Of a stretch of 6,467 nucleotides of DNA, positions 1 to 5,329 are shown piece after piece (the stretch's first letter is position 1; each line of letters begins with the position of its first letter). Under the pieces are notes generated by a model, which ran no database searches, was not told where the DNA came from, and saw only the letters and a list, made by a program, of their open reading frames with translations. The stretch covers positions 1 to 6,467 of the forward strand of contig NZ_JBKGYF010000093.1 in assembly GCF_046546175.1 (NCBI RefSeq). The letters are read 5' to 3'. Origin of the DNA: Methanohalobium sp046546175 (GTDB taxonomy: Archaea > Halobacteriota > Methanosarcinia > Methanosarcinales > Methanosarcinaceae). The position numbers and the translations under genes were made by a program.

Positions 1-56
1 TAGAGCCTGTGGAGTTGTGTTCGTTAGAACAAACTATGAAACAGGAAGCCACTTGA
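1..56 (+). CDS. tnpB: C-terminal tail of an IS200/IS605-family TnpB (OrfB) protein, partial
   Basis: Only the last 17 codons are inside the window, read in the phase starting at position 3 and ending at TGA 54-56. The visible residues are EPVELCSLEQTMKQEAT. A tail ending in a QEA-type motif that runs straight into a hairpin and a TTCAC end is typical of TnpB/OrfB proteins of IS200/IS605 elements, where the stop codon lies inside the right-end hairpin. TnpB is the RNA-guided DNA endonuclease ancestral to Cas12. Its RuvC-like and zinc-finger regions would lie to the left of the window. Whether the full gene is intact, and whether a TnpA transposase accompanies it, cannot be seen. The call rests on the right-end architecture more than on the short peptide. 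Confidence 0.72.
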   Translation, partial: EPVELCSLEQTMKQEAT

Positions 57-71
57 TCTTTAGCCAAGTGG
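49..71 (+). repeat. Terminal hairpin of the insertion-sequence right end
   Basis: This is a perfect 7-bp inverted repeat with a 9-base loop, and a G48-U72 wobble can extend the RNA form by one pair. It spans the tnpB stop codon. In this family single-stranded hairpins near the ends are recognised by the TnpA transposase, and in RNA the same hairpin belongs to the omega RNA. Confidence 0.75.
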
Positions 72-82
72 TAGTTCACCCA

Positions 83-94
83 ACATACGTATGT
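83..94. repeat. Perfect 12-bp palindrome just outside the insertion-sequence end
   Basis: ACATACGTATGT is fully self-complementary. It starts 4 bp beyond the inferred element end and lies in the short gap between the convergent tnpB and metX genes. It would occupy most of the omega RNA guide. It may be part of the old metX downstream region or a chance AT-rich palindrome. Confidence 0.6.
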
Positions 95-115
95 ATTCTA
101 AGGAAAACTTATTTT

Positions 116-121
116 AAAAAA
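116..121 (-). terminator. Oligo-T terminator after metX
   Basis: On the minus strand the metX stop is followed after 8 bases by TTTTTT, and a second shorter T run (TTTT) comes about ten bases later (102-111 region). Archaeal RNA polymerase terminates at U-rich tracts without needing a hairpin, so this is a reasonable end for the SepCysS-metY-metX transcript. It also separates that transcript from the convergent insertion sequence. Confidence 0.5.
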
Positions 122-129
122 CATCTGGA

Positions 130-1599
130 TTAAAATTCCTCAATCAACCTGCTTATATCCTCACTGGTAACCATCCCAATAACCCTTTTATTTTTATCAA
201 TTACAGGAAGTGCAGAAATATCCCTGCTTTCCATCTTTTCTGCTGCTTTCTCAATGGGTTCATCAGGTCGGGCAGTTATAACATTTTTTGTCATTATCTC
301 ATCCAGATTACTTGATTTCAATGCGATTGATTTTGAGATGTCCCATGATGTTACAATGCCAGCAAGTTTACCATCTTCATATACAAGGGGTAAATGAGTT
401 ATTTCTTTTTCAAACATTACTCTGGCAGCTTCATCGATACTGATTCCTTCACTAATTGTTGCTATATTTTCAATCATTATATCAGAAACATAGGTATGTG
501 AAAGGAAATTGTTGATTACATAATTTAACTGTCCACTTTCCAGAAGGAAGGAATCATGACCGTAATTGGATTCAATTTCCCTATATGTTACATCAGCGTT
601 GTTGGCACTTAAAGACATCACAATTTCTCTCAATTGGTACGGAGGGTATAGCCAATCAGATGTAAACGATATTACCAAAAATTTTGCTTCAACATCCCTC
701 AAACCTTCCGCAAGGGAATTGTTTTCAGTCAAATCAAAATAATCAACAGCTTTGGTAAGATACAGATAGGAATTCGCATCAAACCGTTCGGTAAATGTTA
801 AACCTTGATAATGAAGATAACTTTCGACTTCAAATTCTCTGGAAAAATCGAATTCGTATTCGTTTTTATTCTGCAACCGCCTTCCGAATTTCTGGTGCAT
901 GGAATCATCGCTTAGATAGGTAATGTGGCCTATCATCCTTGCAAGAGCAAGACCATGAGTTGGTTGTTTACCGCCATAATAATCACCACTGTTCCAGTTT
1001 GGATCAGAAACTATGGCAATCCTTCCAACCTCATTAAAGGCAATTTGTTGTGGTGTGGAATATCCGGCTGTAGCGATAGGAATTGCTTTTTTAACCATCT
1101 CCGGATAACTTACACTCCATTGTAACACCTGTAGTCCACCCATTGAGCCACCAACAACTGCGAAAAGTTTGGATATACCCAGATAATCTACCAGTTTTTT
1201 CTGGGCATTTACCATATCTTTTATAGTAACTACTGGAAAATCAAGACCATAAGGTTCCTTTGTGTCCGGATTAATGGATGATGGACCTGTAGAACCCTTA
1301 CAACCTCCTATTACATTGGAACAGATTACAAAATATTTCTGCGTATCAAGTGCTTTACCGGGACCTATTATAATATCCCACCACCCCGGTTTCCTATCAC
1401 CTTCATGCCAGCCTGCCGCATGAGCATCACCCGTAAGGGTATGGCACACAAGGATAGCATTGCTTTTATCCCAGTTTAAAGTACCATAGGTTTCAAAAGC
1501 AAGAGTAACATCCTTTATCTTTTTACCACTTTCAAGGATAAGCTCATCTGGTATTCGATAATACTGTGTTTCAACATCACCTATTGATTTGTATTTCAT
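130..1599 (-). CDS. metX: Homoserine O-acetyltransferase (MetX) with C-terminal CBS-domain pair
   Basis: A cytoplasmic alpha/beta-hydrolase enzyme of 489 residues that activates the hydroxyl of homoserine by acyl transfer from acetyl-CoA, the first committed step toward homocysteine and methionine. Residues 1-370 form the MetX domain, with the CHTLTGDAHA motif at 52-61, the nucleophile elbow GGSMGG at 150-155 (Ser152) and probable partners Asp315 and His348 (NYGHDSF). Residues about 371-425 and 432-486 are two CBS repeats, each ending in a ligand-binding motif, GIVTSWD (414-420) and GMVTSED (475-481). Plain MetX proteins stop near residue 370. The ATG overlaps the metY stop by 4 bp (ATGA), implying translational coupling; the nearest GGAG is 14 bases upstream. 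The product should feed MetY directly. The family includes succinyl-CoA users, so the acyl donor is inferred. Control by SAM or adenine nucleotides through the CBS pair is a hypothesis. Confidence 0.93.
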   Translation of the reverse strand: MKYKSIGDVETQYYRIPDELILESGKKIKDVTLAFETYGTLNWDKSNAILVCHTLTGDAHAAGWHEGDRKPGWWDIIIGPGKALDTQKYFVICSNVIGGCKGSTGPSSINPDTKEPYGLDFPVVTIKDMVNAQKKLVDYLGISKLFAVVGGSMGGLQVLQWSVSYPEMVKKAIPIATAGYSTPQQIAFNEVGRIAIVSDPNWNSGDYYGGKQPTHGLALARMIGHITYLSDDSMHQKFGRRLQNKNEYEFDFSREFEVESYLHYQGLTFTERFDANSYLYLTKAVDYFDLTENNSLAEGLRDVEAKFLVISFTSDWLYPPYQLREIVMSLSANNADVTYREIESNYGHDSFLLESGQLNYVINNFLSHTYVSDIMIENIATISEGISIDEAARVMFEKEITHLPLVYEDGKLAGIVTSWDISKSIALKSSNLDEIMTKNVITARPDEPIEKAAEKMESRDISALPVIDKNKRVIGMVTSEDISRLIEEF

Positions 1600-2882
1600 A
1601 ATTTCTGGGACAACTCCAGTGCCTGGTCTATATCCTGAATAATGTCTTCAGCATCTTCTATACCTATAGACAATCTGATGAAATCATCAGTAACTCCGGT
1701 AGCCTTTTTCTCTTCATCGGTTAATTGTTGGTGGGTTGTAGACGCAGGATGCACAACAAGACTTTTTGCATCTCCTATATTGGCAAGATGAGACAGTAAC
1801 TGAACATTCTCAATAAATTTTTTGCCGGATTCCAATCCACCTTTAATACCAAACCCGATCAATGCACCGTATTTATTGTTGAGGTATTGTTTTGCACGTT
1901 CATGTGTCGGATGGTTTTCAAGTCCCGGATAGTTTACCCATTCAACATCAGGATGGTTTTCAAGGAATCTGGCTACCTCAAGTGCATTGCTGCAATGTTT
2001 TTCCATTCTAAGTGGAAGTGTTTCCAGCCCCTGTAAAAACAGGAATGCATTAAAAGGACTCATGGCTGTACCAAGGTCTCTTAGAAGCTGAACACGCATT
2101 TTTACAATGAATGCAATGTTTCCAAACTCTTTCCAATACTTTAACCCATGATAACCGGGGTCAGATTCGGTAAGCACCGGGAATTTTCCATTGTTCCAGT
2201 TGAAATTTCCTGAATCAACAATTATTCCACCAATTGAAGTCCCGTGTCCACCTAAAAACTTGGTTGCTGACAGGACTTCTATATCAGCACCAAAATTTAT
2301 CGGCTGTGTGATTCCAATACCCACTGTATTATCCACTATAAGGGGTATACCAGCGGAATGGGCTATATCTGTTATTTTTTCAAAATCAGGTACATCAAGT
2401 TTAGGGTTCCCTATTATTTCAGTATAAATTGCTTTTGTATTTTCGTTTATCCGGTTTTCAAATTCTTCAGGTTTGGTAGAATCCACAAATTTCACATTTC
2501 TGCCGAGGTCAGGGAGTGTATTATTGAATAACTGGTAGGTACCGCCATAGAGGTTATCTGCAGAAACGATTTCATCACCGGGCTGGGTTATACCGAGTAC
2601 TGCTAGTGTAATGGCAGACATACCTGATGAAACAGCCAGTGCACCTGCACCCCCCTCAAGTGAAGCCACACGTTTTTCCAGTACTTCATTAGTAGGGTTT
2701 GTTATCCTTGTATATATATTTCCAAACTCTTTCAGATCAAACAACCTTGCAGCATGGTCTGTATTTTTAAAATTGTAGGCTGTTGTCTGGTAAATCGGTA
2801 CAGCCCTGGCACCTGTTGCTGGGTCAGGCACCTGTCCCGCATGTACTGCTCTTGTAGAGAATCTGTAATTTTTTCCGCCCAT
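1596..2882 (-). CDS. metY: O-acetylhomoserine sulfhydrylase (aminocarboxypropyltransferase), MetY type
   Basis: A PLP-dependent enzyme of the Cys/Met metabolism (cystathionine gamma-synthase) family, 428 residues, which is the usual length for MetY. It converts O-acetylhomoserine and sulfide to homocysteine and acetate. Visible motifs are YTR (57-59, phosphate contact from the neighbouring subunit), SSGMSA (85-90), Tyr112 in LYGGTY (ring stacking), VDN (Asp184 to the pyridine nitrogen) and SATKFLGGHG with the PLP lysine at Lys208. The N-terminal RAVHAGQ and the internal NPTN are typical of the sulfhydrylase branch. The ATG has a GAGG ribosome site 6 bases upstream. It follows SepCysS after 21 bp and overlaps metX by 4 bp, so the three genes form one operon. 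The adjacent metX supports O-acetylhomoserine, not O-succinylhomoserine or O-phosphohomoserine, as substrate. A cystathionine-forming role is unlikely but not excluded by sequence alone. Confidence 0.93.
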   Translation of the reverse strand: MGGKNYRFSTRAVHAGQVPDPATGARAVPIYQTTAYNFKNTDHAARLFDLKEFGNIYTRITNPTNEVLEKRVASLEGGAGALAVSSGMSAITLAVLGITQPGDEIVSADNLYGGTYQLFNNTLPDLGRNVKFVDSTKPEEFENRINENTKAIYTEIIGNPKLDVPDFEKITDIAHSAGIPLIVDNTVGIGITQPINFGADIEVLSATKFLGGHGTSIGGIIVDSGNFNWNNGKFPVLTESDPGYHGLKYWKEFGNIAFIVKMRVQLLRDLGTAMSPFNAFLFLQGLETLPLRMEKHCSNALEVARFLENHPDVEWVNYPGLENHPTHERAKQYLNNKYGALIGFGIKGGLESGKKFIENVQLLSHLANIGDAKSLVVHPASTTHQQLTDEEKKATGVTDDFIRLSIGIEDAEDIIQDIDQALELSQKL

Positions 2883-2888
2883 ATAAAA

Positions 2889-2892
2889 CCTC
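2889..2892 (-). promoter_or_regulatory. Ribosome binding site of metY
   Basis: GAGG lies 6 bases before the ATG, inside the 21-bp gap after the SepCysS stop. It fixes the metY start and shows that metY has its own translation signal, whereas metX depends mainly on the ATGA overlap. Confidence 0.7.
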
Positions 2893-2903
2893 TATATTCA
2901 GAA

Positions 2904-4058
2904 TTATTCGTATTTTTTGATGATTTCATCAAATGCATCTACTACAGTCGATAGATTTTCACGTCCGACTCCAAAAGTGCTTAATTTGAAAAATTTGGTA
3001 AGCCCTGCTTTTATACCATGGATATTCCTGGCTTTTAATTCTTTATAAAGGAAATAACGGCCGGATTTAGCATTCTTAGAGATTTCATATATATTAGGTG
3101 CCTCGAAAAACATGAGGTCATGGTTGTGCGGCTTATCACCTACCTGATTCAGTCCCAGATTTTCGAGTTTTTCAGAAAACCATCTCGCGTTTTCAACTTC
3201 CCTGTCCCATTCACGGGTTCTTTTCACAACCTTGGGGAATGAAGCTATCATCGTCATTAATGTAGCTCCGCGGGCAGTACATCCGAGTAATTCTACTTCT
3301 TTATTTTTGTGGGTAGGTGATTTCCTGAACACGGTATCAGCATAATTTTCACTTACTCCCAGTACACCGATTGGTCCTGATGATGCCATTGATTTATGAC
3401 CGCTTCCTACTATAAAATCCGCACCTATTTCATTGGCATCAACTGGCATTCTACCTATGGAATAGGCACAGTTTAAAAGGAGCGGCACATTGTATTCATG
3501 GCAAATTGACGCTACCTTTTTTGCATCAGGAAGGTTTCCGTAATTTCCGTCAGGGTAGGTGAGGAGTGCCATTGAAGGTGGTTCACCGGTCTCGTCCATT
3601 ACTTTCTCTATAGATGTTGCATAACCTTCAGGATCTATCCAATAATCAGGATGTCCTGTATTGGGTACAGTTTCAGTATTCAACCGTGCACGTTGTGCAG
3701 CAACATGGGACGAATAATGTGCCAAATTATCAAGTACAATCCAGTCACCTTCATTAGCCACCGAATGCATGACAGCGAACTTGGATTCGCGAGCACCGTT
3801 TGTTATCCTAACTTCATCTACACCTATGAATTCAGGTAATGCTTCATGGACAAAATCTTTTATTTTGGGCTTTTTTATCTGGTCAAGAGTTCCAGGGCAG
3901 AAATCACATACAGAGTACCCATCTCCCCACTGAACAAGCGCCTGACGGGCTTCATCTGTTAAAATCCCGCCTGTTTGTAATGGGTCAATATTGATGGCGT
4001 TTAATGGTTCTCGTTCTATAAATCCATATTTTTGTAGTGATGATTCGTCAAGTGCCAT
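2904..4058 (-). CDS. pscS: O-phospho-L-seryl-tRNA:Cys-tRNA synthase (SepCysS)
   Basis: This PLP enzyme, 384 residues, converts phosphoseryl-tRNA(Cys), made by SepRS, into cysteinyl-tRNA(Cys) with a sulfur donor. It is the tRNA-dependent cysteine route of methanogens and Archaeoglobus. The key signature is three conserved cysteines, Cys51 and Cys54 (VCDFCPG) and Cys260 (LLGCTARG). Their spacing is close to the essential Cys39, Cys42 and Cys247 of the A. fulgidus enzyme. LAHYSSH (112-118) supplies the His-Tyr pair near the cofactor, and SGHKSMASSGP (219-229) carries the PLP lysine, Lys222. The ATG is preceded by GAGAGGA at good spacing. It is the first gene of the operon and has its own TATA box and a palindrome upstream. 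Linkage to metY and metX places it with sulfide-using enzymes and not with its partner SepRS, which is not in the window. Confidence 0.96.
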   Translation of the reverse strand: MALDESSLQKYGFIEREPLNAINIDPLQTGGILTDEARQALVQWGDGYSVCDFCPGTLDQIKKPKIKDFVHEALPEFIGVDEVRITNGARESKFAVMHSVANEGDWIVLDNLAHYSSHVAAQRARLNTETVPNTGHPDYWIDPEGYATSIEKVMDETGEPPSMALLTYPDGNYGNLPDAKKVASICHEYNVPLLLNCAYSIGRMPVDANEIGADFIVGSGHKSMASSGPIGVLGVSENYADTVFRKSPTHKNKEVELLGCTARGATLMTMIASFPKVVKRTREWDREVENARWFSEKLENLGLNQVGDKPHNHDLMFFEAPNIYEISKNAKSGRYFLYKELKARNIHGIKAGLTKFFKLSTFGVGRENLSTVVDAFDEIIKKYE

Positions 4059-4066
4059 CTTATTTT

Positions 4067-4073
4067 TCCTCTC
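4067..4073 (-). promoter_or_regulatory. Ribosome binding site of SepCysS
   Basis: The minus strand reads GAGAGGA, with GAGG ending 9 bases before the ATG at 4058. No other in-frame start has a comparable site, so it supports the chosen start. Confidence 0.7.
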
Positions 4074-4098
4074 GATTATATTAAATATAAGATCACTA

Positions 4099-4113
4099 AT
4101 TCACACTGTGAAT
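4099..4113 (-). promoter_or_regulatory. Palindromic operator candidate at the SepCysS operon start site
   Basis: The plus strand reads ATTCACA-C-TGTGAAT, a perfect 7-bp inverted repeat around a single central base. Its near edge is about 20-25 bp downstream of the TATA box, so it covers the region where archaeal transcription should begin (about 4110). A symmetric site there would let a dimeric helix-turn-helix protein block initiation. I do not recognise the motif as belonging to a named regulator. Sulfide, cysteine or methionine status is the obvious signal given the genes downstream, but that is inference. Confidence 0.5.
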
Positions 4114-4131
4114 CAGCAAATTTGGTACTGC

Positions 4132-4144
4132 TTATATATAAAAA
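4132..4144 (-). promoter_or_regulatory. TATA-box promoter of the SepCysS-metY-metX operon
   Basis: On the minus strand the sequence is TTTTTATATATAA, an excellent archaeal TATA box, lying 74-86 bp before the SepCysS ATG. Initiation about 25-30 bp downstream would give a leader of roughly 50 bases. The bases just upstream (CCACTC) are not purine-rich, so any BRE element is weak. This is the only strong TATA box in the 132-bp gap after rpoL. Confidence 0.7.
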
Positions 4145-4149
4145 GAGTG

Positions 4150-4173
4150 GTCGAGCGTTTAAAACAACTCGAC
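4150..4173. repeat. Interrupted palindrome between rpoL and the SepCysS promoter
   Basis: GTCGAG (4150-4155) pairs with CTCGAC (4168-4173), and a nested GTTT-A-AAAC (4157-4165) lies between them. On the minus strand the structure lies after the rpoL stop and is followed four bases later by TTTTT (4140-4144), so as RNA it could be a terminator-like hairpin for the rpoL transcript. As DNA it sits directly upstream of the TATA box and could instead be an activator site. The sequence does not decide between these. Confidence 0.4.
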
Positions 4174-4182
4174 ATTATTGAC

Positions 4183-4188
4183 AAAAAA
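4183..4188 (-). terminator. Oligo-T terminator just after rpoL
   Basis: Two bases after the rpoL TGA the minus strand has TTTTTT. U-tracts are sufficient for archaeal termination. A hairpin-forming palindrome and a second T run follow within about 50 bp, so the dph2-to-rpoL transcript probably ends in this gap and the SepCysS operon starts afresh. Confidence 0.5.
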
Positions 4189-4190
4189 CC

Positions 4191-4469
4191 TCAGGCTTTA
4201 ACAGCTTCACTAAAAACTGAGTTGAATTCGTCACATCGTGATATAAGTTTTGATAATGCATCCTTGATAACAGCAATCTGGTCTGTACCATCGGTCTTGA
4301 CATATAGTACTGGTTCGCTTACATTCACATGTTTCATATCATATGATGCAATTTCTACTCTTTCATCTTCCAGTAATATGGATTTTAATACATTAAGAAG
4401 GGTATGGTCTTCTCCCTGGATTTCTATATTTATTTCATAATCTGTCTTGTTTAAAATTTTAAGCTCCAT
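4191..4469 (-). CDS. rpoL: DNA-directed RNA polymerase subunit L (Rpo11)
   Basis: A small subunit of the archaeal RNA polymerase, 92 residues, the normal length. With subunit D (Rpo3) it forms the assembly platform equivalent to the bacterial alpha dimer and eukaryotic Rpb3/Rpb11. The family signature GEDHTLLNVLKSILL (19-33) is clear, followed by the SYDMKHV and EPVLYVKTDG segments that match the usual AxYxxxHP...PxxxIxT pattern, with Val in place of the common Pro after His. A C-terminal amphipathic helix (about 64-90) completes the dimerisation module. GGTGA lies 6 bases before the ATG. It follows csl4 after 23 bp and should be co-transcribed with it. It ends at TGA before a T-rich gap that separates it from the SepCysS operon. 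Confidence 0.95.
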   Translation of the reverse strand: MELKILNKTDYEINIEIQGEDHTLLNVLKSILLEDERVEIASYDMKHVNVSEPVLYVKTDGTDQIAVIKDALSKLISRCDEFNSVFSEAVKA

Positions 4470-4492
4470 TATCTCTCACCATTGATAGTTAA

Positions 4493-5086
4493 TTAAATTA
4501 TTCCGGTTCCATAATCAGAAGATAATTTACGGTTTTCAACATTTCCACAGTATGGACACTTTAATTTGTTATCATTTTTAACCATTGCACTTTTACAGTT
4601 TGAACAATATGCTTTCATAACCCCAAGTGATTCCTCAGAAGTGCTTAAATTCAGGTTTTTAGCACTTTTAATTTTACCTTTTATGATATCAAAAGGTGCA
4701 AATTCATCAGAAAGTTTTTTTACATACGCATCTTTAACATTGGATACATGAATCGCTGCTGGTCGAGTACCCTGAAACTCTCTTTCACCTTTATCCTTGA
4801 TAGCCTCAAGTCCCACGATTGCTACTGAATCACGAACATCAGTAATACCACCTATAACGATATCACCTTCTTTTATGGACGGTGGTGTTTTCGTTTTTGG
4901 AACCACTGATACTGAATGGGTTTTTTCATCAACAATTACTTTACCGGTTACAAGTGAATGTATATTTCCGTAGTATATATATGTACCTTCTCCTGGTATG
5001 AATTCTTCAGTAGTTCCCACAAAATCACCGGGCATAACTAAAACCGGTTCACTGTCTTCAGGTTCACCAGGTTCTTCCGGTTCCAA
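4493..5086 (-). CDS. csl4: Archaeal exosome RNA-binding subunit Csl4
   Basis: Csl4 sits on the Rrp41/Rrp42 ring of the archaeal exosome, where it binds RNA and recruits DnaG and substrates. In the 197 residues read here, VLVMPGDFVGTTEEFIPGEGTYI (about 15-37) is the Csl4 N-terminal domain, residues about 72-150 are an S1 RNA-binding domain (GDIVIGGI...FDIIKGKI), and 161-180 is a zinc ribbon (Cys161, Cys164, Cys177, Cys180). The start at 5086 is TTG; it is chosen because GGAGAGG stands 5 bases upstream and there is no ATG before the conserved domain except Met18. The first 14 residues are an acidic Pro-Glu-Gly stretch unusual for the family, whose members normally begin a few residues before PGDF. 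The frame stays open for another 68 codons upstream, so the true N-terminus may be longer (see the entry at 5087-5290). It lies between the methyltransferase and rpoL genes. Confidence 0.93.
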   Translation of the reverse strand: MEPEEPGEPEDSEPVLVMPGDFVGTTEEFIPGEGTYIYYGNIHSLVTGKVIVDEKTHSVSVVPKTKTPPSIKEGDIVIGGITDVRDSVAIVGLEAIKDKGEREFQGTRPAAIHVSNVKDAYVKKLSDEFAPFDIIKGKIKSAKNLNLSTSEESLGVMKAYCSNCKSAMVKNDNKLKCPYCGNVENRKLSSDYGTGII

Positions 5087-5091
5087 TGTTT

Positions 5092-5098
5092 CCTCTCC
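5092..5098 (-). promoter_or_regulatory. Ribosome binding site supporting the TTG start of csl4
   Basis: GGAGAGG on the minus strand ends 5 bases before the TTG at 5086. This strong match to the 16S rRNA tail is the reason for accepting TTG as the default start. Part of the match could be fortuitous, because GGA GAG GAA also reads as Gly-Glu-Glu in the open frame. Confidence 0.6.
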
Positions 5099-5212
5099 AG
5101 TATTTTTTTTGTATGCTTCACTATTTTCGTTGATATTTTCTTTCTCCTTAAATTCAATTGTATCTTCAGCTATGGAATTTTTCTCCTGTGTATTTATAGA
5201 TTTATCGGATTT

Positions 5213-5222
5213 ATTTATAAAT
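5213..5222 (-). promoter_or_regulatory. Weak candidate TATA box upstream of csl4
   Basis: ATTTATAAAT resembles an archaeal TATA box and would start a transcript near 5190, leaving about 100 bases before the TTG. A similar CTATAAATA follows about 20 bp downstream. The stretch is very AT-rich, so such matches are expected by chance, and csl4 is probably served mainly from upstream of dph2. Confidence 0.25.
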
Positions 5223-5329
5223 TTTTTATCATCAGATGATTTTATTTTTCTTCTTGAAAGTTTTTTCCTTATTCTAATAAGAATCCCTCGTTAAACTAAT
5301 TTAAAATAATAGCTACAGAAAATCTGGTT

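Larger units (their letters stand above)
1..79 (+). mobile_element. Right end of an IS200/IS605-family (IS1341-type) insertion sequence
   Basis: The segment holds the TnpB tail, then a perfect 7-bp stem, CCACTTG (49-55) with CAAGTGG (65-71), around the 9-base loop ATCTTTAGC, then TAGTTCAC (72-79). This subterminal hairpin with a CTTTAG loop, followed by a TTCAC end, is the usual right end of this family. These elements have no terminal inverted repeats and make no target duplication, so the end is placed from the motif alone, at about 79. The left end and TAM-like target site lie outside the window. The element faces metX and ends 50 bp before the metX stop codon, so the insertion did not damage that operon. 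Confidence 0.75.
1..99 (+). ncRNA. Probable 3' part of a TnpB omega RNA (reRNA) with its guide segment
   Basis: In characterised TnpB systems the guide RNA scaffold is transcribed from the 3' part of tnpB through the right end of the element, and the guide is the host DNA immediately beyond it. By that rule the scaffold here ends at TTCAC (75-79) and the guide would be about 16-20 bases from position 80. The 49-71 hairpin would be the last scaffold stem. The 5' boundary is outside the window and the 3' end is estimated. Expression is not shown. An RNA reading on past the guide would be antisense to the 3' end of metX. Confidence 0.45.
5087..5290 (-). other. Open frame in phase with csl4 but lacking ATG, GTG and TTG: possible N-terminal extension or 5' leader
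   Basis: The csl4 frame runs back 68 codons to a TAA at 5291-5293 with no standard start codon. The translation looks like a real disordered tail: a basic patch (RIRKKLSRRKIK) followed by Lys, Glu, Asn, Asp and Ser-rich sequence joining the acidic EPEEPGEPED stretch. Near its upstream end GAGGG (5285-5289) stands 6 bases before an ATT codon at 5276-5278. Initiation there would give a protein of about 261 residues, and the gap to the upstream methyltransferase stop would shrink to about 50 bases. The alternative is untranslated leader or promoter DNA, with translation from the TTG at 5086. A sequencing error or a decayed start codon would also explain it. No other gene is visible in this stretch. 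Confidence 0.4.

Noticed and set aside
1596..1599. Possible frameshift or fusion between metY and metX
   Set aside because: The ATGA overlap is a normal coupled stop-start. Both proteins have complete termini for their families.
2112..2736. A repeated stretch (TTTCCAAACTCTTTC) occurring twice within metY
   Set aside because: Both copies encode KEFGNI in unrelated parts of the protein, so this is a coincidence of coding sequence and not a DNA repeat element.
2732..2938. Minus-strand open frame of 68 codons spanning the metY start
   Set aside because: It is out of frame with metY and SepCysS, whose ends are well supported, so it is an overlap shadow.
3991..4440. Plus-strand open frame of 149 codons across the SepCysS promoter and rpoL
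   Set aside because: It covers the reverse of rpoL and of the SepCysS start, has no family resemblance and runs against two clearly recognised genes.
4998..5294. Plus-strand open frame of 98 codons opposite the csl4 upstream region
   Set aside because: Its Ser/Phe/Leu-rich product is the complement of the Lys/Glu/Asn-rich csl4 frame. There is no convincing ribosome site, and its apparent membrane character comes from T-rich composition.
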